A DNA stretch of 64,000 nucleotides from Heliobacterium chlorum. Lineage in GTDB: Bacteria; Bacillota; Desulfitobacteriia; Heliobacteriales; Heliobacteriaceae. Below the pieces are notes generated by a model that saw only the letters and a list, made by a program, of their open reading frames with translations, made no database searches and was not told where the DNA came from. The position numbers and the translations under genes are program-made. The stretch spans positions 62,001 through 126,000 of the forward strand of contig NZ_JACVHF010000006.1 in assembly GCF_014502795.1 (NCBI RefSeq), read 5' to 3'. Below, one piece after another: positions 8,701-16,483 of the stretch (position 1 is the first letter of the stretch; each line of letters starts with the position of its first letter).

Positions 8701-10264
8701 GCAGGCTGCCAAGAGGCGTTCCCGTATTCTTCAACCTATTAATTACATCGGTCGCCGATAGCCCTGGATTTTGACTGTATAATAAGGCTGCCGTACCCGT
8801 CACATGAGGTGTCGCCATGGAGGTACCACTATAATAGTCATAGCTGTTACCGGGAAGAGTGCTCTTGATTAAGTGGCCCGGGGCCGCCACGTCTACTGTA
8901 TTTACACCGTAATTGGAAAATCCGGCAAGCCATCCCCAGTTTGTAAGCGCGGCGACAGAGATGATGTTGCTGCTGTCATAACAGGCAGGATATGTAGGAG
9001 AAAGGTCGGTGTTTTTACCGTCGTTTCCGGCAGCGCATACGAAAAGCTTACCGAAGCTATCAATCGCTTCTTTCAATGCAGGGTCGTAACCGCCGCCTCC
9101 CCAACTGTTGTTGGCCAAAGTGGCTCCCATTTGCTTCGCATATTCGATAGCGCTGATCGCGTTCGATGTAGAGCCAAACCCATCGGGGCCGATAAACTTC
9201 AGTGACATAATTTTTACGTTGGGAGCGATGCCTGCCACACCAATCTCATTGTTCGAAGCGGCAGCAATGGTTCCAGCTACGTGGGTCCCATGATAATCGG
9301 AATCGGAGTATCCACCATCATTCGGATGAAATAAAGTATTGTCATTGTAGTAGAAGTCCCAACCGTTCACATCATCCACATAACCGTTTTGATCGTTGTC
9401 TATACCGTCCCCTGGAATCTCACCCGGGTTTACCCAGGCCGCTTGTTGCAAATCGGGATGGCTGAAGTCAATGCCCGTATCGATAACGGCAGCGACAACA
9501 CTCGGACTCCCTTTAGTGATATTCCAGGCTTCAGGTGCGTTGATGTCGACATCGGGGGCACCTAAATTGCCCAAGATCGGCTGTCCCGTGTTGTTAAGGC
9601 CCCAGAGCTCTGAAAAATAGGCATCATTCGGTATATCGGTCAGCCGATATTTGTAGTTCGGCTGTACGGAGAGAATGGTGGGATCCTTCTTCATTTTCTG
9701 CATCATCGTGGAGACAGACGTTCCTTTGGGTAACTTCACCAACTCAGATCCGATGGAATTAAACTTTTTGGTCGATTTTAAAGAATAAACTTTACGTATC
9801 TTATTTTGATCTACACCAGGTTTATATTTGACGATTAATTCATCAGGAGCATAGGCAGCTGCAGAAGCAGTAGAGATCTTTCCAAACGTGGCTTTTGCCG
9901 CAACAGCCTTCGTTTTATCCGACTTTTGTAAAGGAATGCCTAAGCGCTTGGCGGTCTGTTCAACCGGACGAGCACTTTTTCTCGGCTTGTCGCTGGTTCC
10001 AGTGACGTTCGTAGATGTCTTGTTCGCAGAGGCCAGGCTTTTGGCATTTGCCGTGGGTCTATTCTTTTCCTGCGCATGAAGTTGATCCAGCATTGCTTTC
10101 AGCTTATCTTTAAAGCTGGTCTTGTTCGGCACCTGAGGTTGAACTACGGTTGTTTTAATGGCTGTTGATGTATTCGATGTCGATGCAAAGCCTGGTGTAA
10201 TCATGGAAAAAAGAAGTGTGGTGCTCAGTGCAATTGATGTGATTCGATGGACATACCTGTTCAT
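5741..10264 (-). CDS. Large secreted multidomain subtilisin-like protease (S8 family)
   Basis: This is a 1507-residue secreted serine protease. In order it shows: a signal peptide (residues 1-27, ending GFAS); a basic spacer; a fervidolysin/I9-like propeptide at about 139-205; and the catalytic domain at about 215-530. The triad is Asp262 (VIDTGID), His325 (HGTHVAGT) and Ser482 (GTSMATPHVTG), with the oxyanion Asn in NNSWGG. Then come PPC-type beta domains at about 555-655, 880-970 and 985-1090, two related galactose-binding-like modules (WIGMKNSNQGIANVYLDG and WIGYKNNTMGYADVYIDG), a fibronectin-III-like domain, an Ig-like domain and a Thr/Pro/Ser/Gln-rich tail. There is no LPXTG or SLH anchor. 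The ATG at 10264 follows GGAGGGGGGAAGCAA; an upstream in-frame start at 10318 has no such site. It could mature surface proteins or digest extracellular protein (inference). Confidence 0.93.
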   Translation of the reverse strand: MNRYVHRITSIALSTTLLFSMITPGFASTSNTSTAIKTTVVQPQVPNKTSFKDKLKAMLDQLHAQEKNRPTANAKSLASANKTSTNVTGTSDKPRKSARPVEQTAKRLGIPLQKSDKTKAVAAKATFGKISTASAAAYAPDELIVKYKPGVDQNKIRKVYSLKSTKKFNSIGSELVKLPKGTSVSTMMQKMKKDPTILSVQPNYKYRLTDIPNDAYFSELWGLNNTGQPILGNLGAPDVDINAPEAWNITKGSPSVVAAVIDTGIDFSHPDLQQAAWVNPGEIPGDGIDNDQNGYVDDVNGWDFYYNDNTLFHPNDGGYSDSDYHGTHVAGTIAAASNNEIGVAGIAPNVKIMSLKFIGPDGFGSTSNAISAIEYAKQMGATLANNSWGGGGYDPALKEAIDSFGKLFVCAAGNDGKNTDLSPTYPACYDSSNIISVAALTNWGWLAGFSNYGVNTVDVAAPGHLIKSTLPGNSYDYYSGTSMATPHVTGTAALLYSQNPGLSATDVINRLKNTGTPLGSLQGYVGSGRMINAYNALTNSGPISDNDIPGVPFKDAFVEENLTEQSDTDDVYSVYLEQGQPFSINLSGQSGTDFDLYLYSPYATTVNNSEGMLAFSENVASSEESIKYTAPESGVYYIDVYTYKGTGSYYLYTGNGPGVYEDTSSQLQYSGPWANLSGAYSNGTAKQINARGSVELTFVGSRFEWIGMKNSNQGIANVYLDGKLVGSPSLYSSTTATQQKVFQYATRPGKHNVKIEWTGKCDPSGRKSGTNINIDALVASWDNVPPSAPTMETVFYEPFMHAAGVYWTASNIEDLQGFHVYRRLKGETNFAKLTTVPVVDTYFYDAKAVPGNVYEYAVSAVDYSKNESDKSKPFEFACDDNIPGFPMKTSSVTGYLDDVNFNSTDFSDVWSIDLDANKTYSFGLKGADGTDFDLALFGPDAKDVFNDNILRSGGTFGSEEYFSYPVNQSGKYYIWVVGFSGSGNYTLTVNSKPTVYDDDIPGVPLQNNKASDMVDKLDADDVYAISLSAGDTINAQMSTCTKNPDHTMGLYLFPPQSTTVNPELPGYIPNVAGAYGDYDTQSISFSYTVPTTGVYYLDVNGSYSFGGTPYDLAVDILDNLPPVISTVSPANGATVGGQLTISGTANDNKVVSSVKVACSFNTQSGTVTKNIEIPNANTTNTFNFSTIVNLKNEGAVDGSVTTVDLYAVDAKGNTSQHVTRTYTYKAPTIKRVEESAATISGTWTAVTGTSYSGSSAKYATTTGAYAQYTFTGTGIRWIGYKNNTMGYADVYIDGTKVASNVDLYSSTAAYQQTLYENLSLPNTSHTIKIVRNGTKNASSTNSYINLDAFDVITDLSVAQKTNLKQQKIEQLTNLETVQTPETPTDKTKIEQGNQQEASQQNNQNNTQTPVTPSSSTQEQSSNPQTSSSNTQAPSSNPQTPNSNTQTPAADPQTPSSDVEAPATNPQTLNPDAQAPTPEPQTPSSDTQTPSSNSQTASSDIQSTTVNP
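5780..6060 (-). repeat. Degenerate roughly 30-nt tandem repeat encoding the QTP-rich protease tail
   Basis: The last 90 or so codons of the large subtilase are imperfect repeats of about 10 codons built on (S/N)-x-x-Q-T/A-P, for example SSNPQTPNSNTQTP. The same periodicity is visible in the DNA as recurring gtttgtgg and cagagctt words on the plus strand. It is a low-complexity linker or wall-spanning tail and a likely site of length variation. Confidence 0.75.
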
Positions 10265-10457
10265 TTGCTTCCCCCCTCCAATAAATTTACTTAGTAAAAA
10301 GGGTTTTCTTTGAGACAATATGAATTAAGCATCCCCCCAAAAGTTTACTTGGGCGAATTCATTTGCTTAGAAAAACCACGATATGTAAATAACTGTAATT
10401 TAATAAATTTGTACGTACACTCATATCGCCGGGATAACACTCATCCACCCAATGAAG

Positions 10458-10487
10458 ATTAAACCATAAAATTAAAAATACTGTCAA
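10458..10487 (-). promoter_or_regulatory. Candidate sigma-A promoter of the large subtilase gene
   Basis: On the minus strand a perfect -35 TTGACA (10487-10482), an 18-nt spacer and -10 TTTAAT (10463-10458) lie about 194 nt before the ATG at 10264. The promoter predicts an unusually long 5' leader. The -10 box is imperfect. Confidence 0.5.
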
Positions 10488-10677
10488 TCTATTCAAACAT
10501 ATTAATCACACTTAAATGTCCGCTGTTTACCCATAATTCTCCATGTATTTTTAGATTCTTAACGATCTTCTAACTCTCTACAATCCTGATCGCAATCGCA
10601 ATTACATAATCTAAACCGGTTCATTAAGGTATAATTTTTCTAATTTCCCTGATGCTTCTATAATGTATTCAAGTTAA

Positions 10678-10718
10678 AAAGCGAGTCTAACTCATTCAGT
10701 AATGGTTAGGCTCGCTTT
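10678..10718 (-). terminator. Rho-independent terminator after murJ
   Basis: Inverted repeat AAAGCGAGTCTAAC / GTTAGGCTCGCTTT (one G-T pair) with a 13-nt loop, followed on the minus strand by a run of T. It lies about 70 nt past the stop of the murJ-like gene. Confidence 0.8.
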
Positions 10719-10786
10719 CTTTACTAAAGACATTTTATAAGTTTTGGTACGATCGCTCAAAGACTCATAATGAGAATGTGTAAATA

Positions 10787-12373
10787 TTACGAATGCGTGT
10801 TTCGAAAAACAAATCGAGAGAGCAACCCTTGAATCTTCTGTCTAAAAGTGACCACAAGAACCTGCACTTCCTCCACTTTCAACAGCCACATGACTAATAA
10901 ATAGATAAGAAAACCTGCTGAAATAGCTCCGGTAAGTTGGAGCACTTTGTCTATTTCCGTAGTCCCACCAAGATAACGGAAAAGCAGGCGGTCTATTTCT
11001 AATACGGCAAAACCCATCAGCACTGCTGCCAGCGCAGATTTTCCCAAGAGTATAAGTTGTCCTTTCAGCGCCCAACCTCCGACACGTCTCCAGAGAATCC
11101 AGCCGAGGATAAGCATATTGATCATCGTCGCCAGGGATGTAGCTAGAGCGAGACCGGCGTGAGACATAAACCGTACCAGGACAAAGTTTAGAATGATATG
11201 CAGCGTCACACTGACAGCACCGACTTTAACAGGTGTACTCGTATCCTGTAACGCATAGAAGACCCGGGTGATCAAATCTCGTATCGCGCTGGGGAGAATC
11301 CCTAGTGCATACCAAAAGAGAGCTATTGCTGTAGCAGCCGTATTCTCCGGTGTAAACTCGCCTCGTTCTAAAATGGCCCGGACTGCTGGCACTGACAGGA
11401 CCATGAGGCCTACGGTGATGGGCGTCAGAAGGAGGGAGTAATAATTAAACCCTTTACTCATCGTCCGCTCCAGTCCCGCCTGGTCATTCTGAGCTGCCAA
11501 GGCAGACAAAGCTGGAAAAATCGGAATGGAAATGGCCTGGACGAAAATCCCCATGGGAAGCTGCATAATCTGATTGGCGTAATTCAAGGCGGTAATACTC
11601 CCACCCGGTAGTTGAGAGGCCAACATCCGGTCGATGAGAATATTGGCTTGTCCGATGCCAACGCCGATCAGAACCGGAACGATAAGTACTCCGATCTGGC
11701 GCACTAATGGATCTTTTAAATCGAGGACCCACTGGTAGCGAAACCCTAACCGGGGTACAGCCGGAATTTGAATGAGCAACTGTAAAAACAAACCTGCCAA
11801 TGTGCCTACAGCCAGTGCATAAATCCCTAATGAAGGCTCTAAGAACAAGATGGAGGCCACAACGGTGAGAGAAGCTAAGGCTGGACCGATAGATGGCAGA
11901 ATAAAATGATCAAAGGAGTTTAAGATACCCGATGTAATCCCGCTCAGACAAGCAAAAAGTAATGTGGGAAACATGATCCGCATCAGTTTTACCGTCACGT
12001 CCAAACGTTCTCCGGCAAAGCCAGGCGCCAGCACATCCACGACAAATGGAGAAAAAATAATACCCAGTATTACGAGCGCAGAAAAGAATAGAAGGATAGC
12101 ATTTAAGACTGTCGAAGCGACGCGCCATGCCCGTTCTTTTTGCCCGTTGACAATCAGCTGGGTGAAGGTCGGAATAAAGGCCGCTAAAAAGGCTCCCGTC
12201 ATGGTAATGCCAAAAATATTCGGGAGCGTATACGCCACCAAATAAGTATCGACCAGTTCCGCCGGAAAATGGCGGGCTGTCAACATCTCACGAATAAAAC
12301 CGAAAAAACGCCCGGCCAAGGTCACTACCATAATGAGTGCCGCGGCCTGGGCGATGCGTTTTTCTTTAGCCAT
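10787..12373 (-). CDS. murJ: MurJ/MviN-family lipid-linked oligosaccharide flippase
   Basis: This 528-residue polytopic protein of the MOP superfamily is expected to have 14 transmembrane helices. It would flip lipid II or another undecaprenyl-PP glycan across the membrane. Visible landmarks are the N-terminal AGRFFGFIREMLTARHFP with VDTYLVAYTLPNIF after it, the ALNYANQIMQLPMGIFVQAIS segment, and the RVFYALQDTSTPVKVGAVSV helix pair, all typical of MurJ. The ATG at 12373 has GGGGAG 5 nt upstream and is preferred over a GTG four codons earlier. It follows the glycosyltransferase gene by 95 nt on the same strand, so the two may be co-transcribed. That context leaves open export of a surface polymer rather than lipid II; the sequence does not settle the substrate. 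Confidence 0.88.
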   Translation of the reverse strand: MAKEKRIAQAAALIMVVTLAGRFFGFIREMLTARHFPAELVDTYLVAYTLPNIFGITMTGAFLAAFIPTFTQLIVNGQKERAWRVASTVLNAILLFFSALVILGIIFSPFVVDVLAPGFAGERLDVTVKLMRIMFPTLLFACLSGITSGILNSFDHFILPSIGPALASLTVVASILFLEPSLGIYALAVGTLAGLFLQLLIQIPAVPRLGFRYQWVLDLKDPLVRQIGVLIVPVLIGVGIGQANILIDRMLASQLPGGSITALNYANQIMQLPMGIFVQAISIPIFPALSALAAQNDQAGLERTMSKGFNYYSLLLTPITVGLMVLSVPAVRAILERGEFTPENTAATAIALFWYALGILPSAIRDLITRVFYALQDTSTPVKVGAVSVTLHIILNFVLVRFMSHAGLALATSLATMINMLILGWILWRRVGGWALKGQLILLGKSALAAVLMGFAVLEIDRLLFRYLGGTTEIDKVLQLTGAISAGFLIYLLVMWLLKVEEVQVLVVTFRQKIQGLLSRFVFRNTHS

Positions 12374-12468
12374 TCGTCTCCCCACGCGTGGTTCCTAAAA
12401 AGGAACTCAAATACTTCTACATATTTAGCCTTTATCAACCCTTAAACAGATCCAATTTATCCTTCTTT

Positions 12469-13593
12469 CTAGGTAACCAAATGCCTATACACCGCTTGAG
12501 TTCTTTCAGCCATGCGTTGAGCGGTAAAACGCTCTTCAATCGTCCGCTTGGCTGCTTCGCCGAGGCGCCGGGTCAAGCAGGGATCTTCCAAAAGACGAAG
12601 CAGCGCCGCGGCTAAGGCCAAGGAATCCATCGGCGGCACGATAAGACCATTTTTCCCGTCCGATACAATCTCCGGATTTCCGCCAACAGCGGACACTACA
12701 GCGGGACAGCCGGACAGCATGCTTTCCATTAGAGTCAAACTCAGCCCCTCCGAAAGAGAAGGAAGAGCCAGTATATTGATTGCACCATAAATATTTGCGA
12801 TGTCTTCCCGGAACCCAGTAAAATAAAAATAAGAATCTAAGCCTTCATCCCGGACCAAGGCTTCCACTTCATCCCGTTGAAAGCCTTCGCCTACGATCAG
12901 GTAACGAACATCACGATTGATTTTAAGGATCTCCTTCGCCGCGGCAACCAAGTAAATATGTCCTTTAACCGGGTGAAAACGGCCCACCATACCGACTAGA
13001 GGCACATTATCCTCGATTCCTAATTCAGCCCGCAATGTAGTTGAGATACTTTGGCGAGAAAACTTCTCCTCGTCCACACCATTATGAATAACGGTGATCT
13101 TCGAGGCCGGAATGCCAATGTCACAGAGATTCTTTTTTAGATACTCAGCAACGACCACGTACCGATCAGTAAGGCTCGCCGTCATTTTTTCGGACCAGTG
13201 ATTGATAAATCGAGATAGGGGATCTGGATAATCATTTTCCAGTACGCTGTGCACCGTGGTTACGATACGGGAAACACCCGCTAATTTTGCCGCGACGCGC
13301 CCAATCAAATTAGCCCGCACACCATGGGTATGGACAATATCCGGATTTACCCGGCGAATCAGCTGGATAATTCCCCAGTAAGTGGTCAAATCCACCTTAG
13401 ATTTCATCGGAACTGCCGTGGCCTGGATTCCCTGCTGCCGGGCGCGTTGGACAAGCGGTGCCGGAAAAAGGCAGCACAGATGCAAGTCCACCTCTTGCGG
13501 CGAAAAATGTTTGGCCAGGTCCAGGATGTGAATCTCGGCGCCGCCGATTTCCCCACCGCCGATAATATGTAGTACACGGATAGGCCTGGACAT
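12469..13593 (-). CDS. Glycosyltransferase family 4
   Basis: This is a 374-residue GT4 enzyme with a GT-B fold. The N-terminal Rossmann domain begins RVLHIIGGGEIGGAEIHILDLAKHF, the classical GGAE glycine loop for acceptor binding. The second domain has VGMVGRFHPVKGH, YLIVGEG and the EX7E motif in SLSEGLSLTLMESMLSGCPAVV. Such enzymes add sugars to surface glycans or glycolipids from UDP- or GDP-sugars. The ATG at 13593 has GGGGGAG 5 nt upstream; a longer in-frame start at 13620 lacks a site. A promoter with a perfect -10 lies immediately upstream. The murJ-like gene follows it. Confidence 0.88.
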   Translation of the reverse strand: MSRPIRVLHIIGGGEIGGAEIHILDLAKHFSPQEVDLHLCCLFPAPLVQRARQQGIQATAVPMKSKVDLTTYWGIIQLIRRVNPDIVHTHGVRANLIGRVAAKLAGVSRIVTTVHSVLENDYPDPLSRFINHWSEKMTASLTDRYVVVAEYLKKNLCDIGIPASKITVIHNGVDEEKFSRQSISTTLRAELGIEDNVPLVGMVGRFHPVKGHIYLVAAAKEILKINRDVRYLIVGEGFQRDEVEALVRDEGLDSYFYFTGFREDIANIYGAINILALPSLSEGLSLTLMESMLSGCPAVVSAVGGNPEIVSDGKNGLIVPPMDSLALAAALLRLLEDPCLTRRLGEAAKRTIEERFTAQRMAERTQAVYRHLVT

Positions 13594-13625
13594 GGACTCT
13601 CCCCCATCGCCAGAAATCATCTTTC

Positions 13626-13654
13626 ATTATATCCGGGAACTGGCACTAAAACAA
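13626..13654 (-). promoter_or_regulatory. Sigma-A-type promoter of the glycosyltransferase/murJ pair
   Basis: Minus-strand -10 TATAAT (13631-13626) is preceded by a 17-nt spacer and a weak -35 TTGTTT (13654-13649). The -10 ends about 33 nt before the ATG at 13593. Confidence 0.6.
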
Positions 13655-13672
13655 GCATATCGATTAACCCGA

Positions 13673-13709
13673 TAAAATAATAAAAAACCGCGCAAGATTA
13701 CTTGCACGG
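13673..13709 (-). terminator. Rho-independent terminator after fliB-like gene
   Basis: On the minus strand CCGTGCAAG, a 4-nt loop, CTTGCGCGG and then TTTTTTATTATT. The stem (13688-13709) has one mismatch. It lies about 90 nt past the stop of the FliB-like gene. Confidence 0.8.
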
Positions 13710-13799
13710 TCAAACGTTTCGAAACCCATATTGGATTTATTCATCTACTTTTTCCGCAATGCAGTAATTGTTATTCCAAGTCAAGCACCATCTATAACG

Positions 13800-15053
13800 T
13801 TAATATTTTAATAAATAAGTGAGAAAGGCCATGTTATAATAGTTGTTATGCTCCAAAATCTCTAACATTTGATCTTTAAACGATTGAGCATGTTCAACGT
13901 TTCGTGAAAACAAATAGATAACCTTGATAACATGATCGACTGTAAAACCTTCCTTATGATAGGCAGAAATTCCGACGAGATGCAGTTTAATTAAAGTATA
14001 GTACAATACCATGACAAAATACCATTTGAATAAAGAGTTGGTATCTTCGTAGGGATAAAACCGCAAAAGTGTGTGATTGATTAAATAGTTCTCCAGAATA
14101 CCCTCTGGATTTACTGTAGAAGACTTGAAAATATCCTCATGTAGGGCAGTGTATTTGTTGGCAAAGGTTTCGTCGTTTTGATCGGGCGCCAGTCCCAACC
14201 CTTCAAAAACCTCGGTATATAGTTGAAAATAGCTATTCTCTTGTGTCTTTTCAGAAGCACGGGCTTTCACGTATAGGTTGAAAAGATATGACAATACTGC
14301 CGTTGTAGTGCCCTTGATCATGTCAGCAGGAATCTTTACCGTAATATTATTTCCCCGCCCAAACTTCTCTTCAAAGGACTTCATTATTTTAATAATATTA
14401 TTTTTACTATGCACTTTTTTCTTTTGTACTTCATTAAAAAATAACCCAAGTATCAAAAGTCGATCTTTGAGTGCATAATTATGATTTTGCAACCATCGAA
14501 TCGTAAATTCCCTCAAATAATAAAACGATCTGGAAACATCGTTTTTCGATTTATCGACTGTATAAATATGAGAGCTCGTATTTCTTGTTACAATCCTGTT
14601 CGGCACTTTTTGAAGTAGCAATTGATTAGGTTCAAGCAAGGCTATCCTTGCCACGACAGGGCAGGACATTGTACATACAACCTCTAGTTTATCGTCGATG
14701 ACTTTTGCTACCCTGGGATACATGCTGCAAATATCCGGAATATATTCTTCCCCTACTTGCTTTTGAATTGAACACATCTTTTCTGAATCAAGGAAGGGGC
14801 AATAGGTGCTTTTTCCCATGAGGATTCGAGCAAACTTAACTTCCTTTTGATTTTCTTCGTGTGGCACAATGTATTGTTCAATGAGATTTTTTAAAGACTC
14901 ATCTGCTATCGTACAATACTTTGTAAAAGTGCGCTTATCAACGTCAATATCCCAGTTTGCACAGCATGTATCCTCACAATCAGAACCAGTACAAGAAAAT
15001 TTTCGCATGTAAGCAGGTGCATAAACTCCAGTAACTTTTACATCTATATTCAT
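13800..15053 (-). CDS. fliB: Flagellin lysine N-methylase family protein (FliB-like)
   Basis: This 417-residue protein has the cysteine pattern of the FliB/YkgJ-like family, which methylates lysines of flagellin in Salmonella. Cysteines are at residues 21, 26, 30 and 31 (SDCEDTCCANWDID), 85 (CPFL), 94 (MCSIQ), 109 (DICSMYPR), 127 and 131 (CTMSCP). Such clusters bind a metal centre. The middle and C-terminal parts are helical and poorly conserved. The ATG at 15053 has only a weak GAAAGG about 12 nt upstream. The gene looks distinctly AT-rich beside its neighbours, with many AAA, ATT and TTA codons, which hints at separate acquisition. No flagellin gene is in the window; its likely target is encoded elsewhere, or it modifies another surface protein. 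Confidence 0.8.
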   Translation of the reverse strand: MNIDVKVTGVYAPAYMRKFSCTGSDCEDTCCANWDIDVDKRTFTKYCTIADESLKNLIEQYIVPHEENQKEVKFARILMGKSTYCPFLDSEKMCSIQKQVGEEYIPDICSMYPRVAKVIDDKLEVVCTMSCPVVARIALLEPNQLLLQKVPNRIVTRNTSSHIYTVDKSKNDVSRSFYYLREFTIRWLQNHNYALKDRLLILGLFFNEVQKKKVHSKNNIIKIMKSFEEKFGRGNNITVKIPADMIKGTTTAVLSYLFNLYVKARASEKTQENSYFQLYTEVFEGLGLAPDQNDETFANKYTALHEDIFKSSTVNPEGILENYLINHTLLRFYPYEDTNSLFKWYFVMVLYYTLIKLHLVGISAYHKEGFTVDHVIKVIYLFSRNVEHAQSFKDQMLEILEHNNYYNMAFLTYLLKY

Positions 15054-15205
15054 TAGCTTGCTCTACCTTTCAGATTCTTTTTTCGGACTAACCATAAAGT
15101 CTACTCTATTTTAGTATAACATAAAAGCTAGTTTACGAGCACAATCTTCTTATTCAAATTCTTCTTCGAAATAAATACAGCTATAGGTTTTTCGGTAATG
15201 TCACA

Positions 15206-15239
15206 ATAAAAGAAAAACTGTACCGACATTTCGATACAG
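15206..15239 (-). terminator. Rho-independent terminator after the first TolC-like gene
   Basis: On the minus strand CTGTATCG, a 6-nt loop and CGGTACAG (15239-15218, one G-T pair) are followed by TTTTTCTTTT. It lies just past the stop at 15254. Confidence 0.82.
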
Positions 15240-15253
15240 CTTAACAGCTCTTC

Positions 15254-16387
15254 CTATGAAGATGCCGCATAGGCCCAGGGTTTTTCAAACCCGTAAACTA
15301 GATTCTGATGACGTACTAAGGCGTCCATCAGATCATCACGACAGTCAGCGAGCTTACTTTTCGCACTCAACAAATCCGCCTGTGTCGCCATGCCGATCTC
15401 GAACTTCACTTGTACGACTCGTAAGTCTTCCTCCGCGACAGCCAGCTTTTGTTGGGATGCTTTATAGAGATCCTCGACTTGTTTCGCCGAATAGTAGATT
15501 GTTCGAATTACCTTATCCATCTGTTCACGTGTGCTTTGAGCAGAGACAGCCGCTTTATCGATATCGATCTCCTTGGCTTGGGATGGTTCTGTCCGGGACT
15601 GACTCGCAAAATTATAGGTGTCGTAAGCGATCTTTGCCAAGTCCACGTTCTTCTCGGCCAGCCATACGGTCGGGCTCTCATCTAGCTTTCTGGCGACTTC
15701 GTTGTCCAGGTTATCTATTTTAAGCTCTACAAACTGGGGTTGATCCGTAAGGACGGGTTTTGCATCGACTGCGATCCCCAGATGGCGGTTGAACTTTTGA
15801 TAAGCGTCATTTAGAGAAGCCTGTGCTGCTTTCAAAGACTCTTCGGATGCGTTTACAGAAAGCATGGCTTGTTTTCGATTGTAATCGGATGTACTCCCCA
15901 CTGTGTATCCAACAACTGAATTATTGTATTGAGCCCTGATGTTATCCAGTCGAATCTGTGCGTTTTTCACTTTTTCTTGCGCTTGCAGCAAGCCATTATA
16001 GAGCTGATAGGTTTGCATCACTATGGTATCTTCAGTGGCAGAAACGTTCTTGCGCGCCGACTGCCAGTTTATGTAAGCCTGGTTCATGCCCATATAGACG
16101 GAGTAAGCCGCGTCCGATGTAGTCGTATCGGTAGGAATGCCGTGGTTTGTATCTAAGACCCGTTGACCCATAAATTCGTGCACTTTTTCACTGCGATCGA
16201 GACTGAGTTCAGCGACCTGAAGGGACTTACTGTTGAGCTTAGCCTGTTTTAGTGCTTCTTCGAAGGTGTACGTAGGTTGCTGCGCCTGCACATCGGCGTA
16301 TGCTACGGGAACGCCGAGATTGACAGTCGGCAGGAGGCAAAACGTTGCGGTCACGATGGAAGCGATACAAGCAGTAAGTTTACGCAT
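15254..16387 (-). CDS. TolC-family (outer membrane efflux protein-like) secreted protein, copy A
   Basis: This 377-residue exported protein has a signal peptide ending near PVAYA and long amphipathic coiled-coil helices of the TolC type. Visible hallmarks are YTFEEALKQAKLNSKSLQVAEL at the N-terminus, two heptad-rich hairpins, and the second-half signature KFEIGMATQADLLSAKSKL with DDLMDALVRHQNLVYGFEKPWAYA. It is a clear paralogue of 18905-20026, sharing LVYGFEKPWAYA/LMYALQKPWAYA ends and AKEIDIDKA. It is shorter than classical TolC, and the segments where the outer-membrane barrel strands should lie are short and polar. The ATG at 16387 follows AGAGGTG at 6 nt. It lies 96 nt after the stalk gene, with a hairpin between them. 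Efflux or an assembly role for the surface protein are both possible. Confidence 0.85.
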   Translation of the reverse strand: MRKLTACIASIVTATFCLLPTVNLGVPVAYADVQAQQPTYTFEEALKQAKLNSKSLQVAELSLDRSEKVHEFMGQRVLDTNHGIPTDTTTSDAAYSVYMGMNQAYINWQSARKNVSATEDTIVMQTYQLYNGLLQAQEKVKNAQIRLDNIRAQYNNSVVGYTVGSTSDYNRKQAMLSVNASEESLKAAQASLNDAYQKFNRHLGIAVDAKPVLTDQPQFVELKIDNLDNEVARKLDESPTVWLAEKNVDLAKIAYDTYNFASQSRTEPSQAKEIDIDKAAVSAQSTREQMDKVIRTIYYSAKQVEDLYKASQQKLAVAEEDLRVVQVKFEIGMATQADLLSAKSKLADCRDDLMDALVRHQNLVYGFEKPWAYAASS

Positions 16388-16422
16388 ACTAAACACCTCT
16401 TAGTTGGCCAAATGGCAAAGAG

Positions 16423-16459
16423 GCGAAAGCCGGGTTCTGATGTGAAACCCGGCTTTCGC
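16423..16459 (-). terminator. GC-rich hairpin between stalk gene A and TolC-like gene A
   Basis: A perfect 14-bp inverted repeat (GCGAAAGCCGGGTT, arms 16423-16436 and 16446-16459) starts 24 nt past the stalk stop codon. The downstream minus-strand sequence is only moderately T-rich (CTCTTTG), so it may be a leaky terminator or an RNA-stabilising stem that lets some transcripts reach tolC. A matching element lies at 20074-20101. Confidence 0.6.
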
Positions 16460-16483
16460 TCATTTAGGTATTGGGAGAAAATC

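Larger units (their letters stand above)
10265..10786. other. Non-coding interval upstream of the large subtilase gene
   Basis: This AT-rich gap of about 520 bp holds no convincing gene. From right to left it contains the terminator of the murJ gene (10678-10718), a sigma-A-like promoter on the minus strand (10458-10487), and a transcribed leader of about 190 nt for the subtilase. The leader contains GGGGGGATGCT (minus strand; complement at 10327-10337), also found in the leader of the stalk gene at 20139-22355. TATAAT-like words on the plus strand near 10630 and 10660 have no plus-strand gene to serve. Confidence 0.6.

Noticed and set aside
10325-10370. Leader of the large subtilase as a cyclic-di-GMP or other known riboswitch
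   Set aside because: I could not match the conserved cores of riboswitch classes I know; only a short G-run word and a weak CCCAA/TTGGG stem are visible.
10615-10670. Plus-strand TATAAT words between murJ and the subtilase
   Set aside because: No plus-strand gene follows, and the region is AT-rich enough to give such words by chance.
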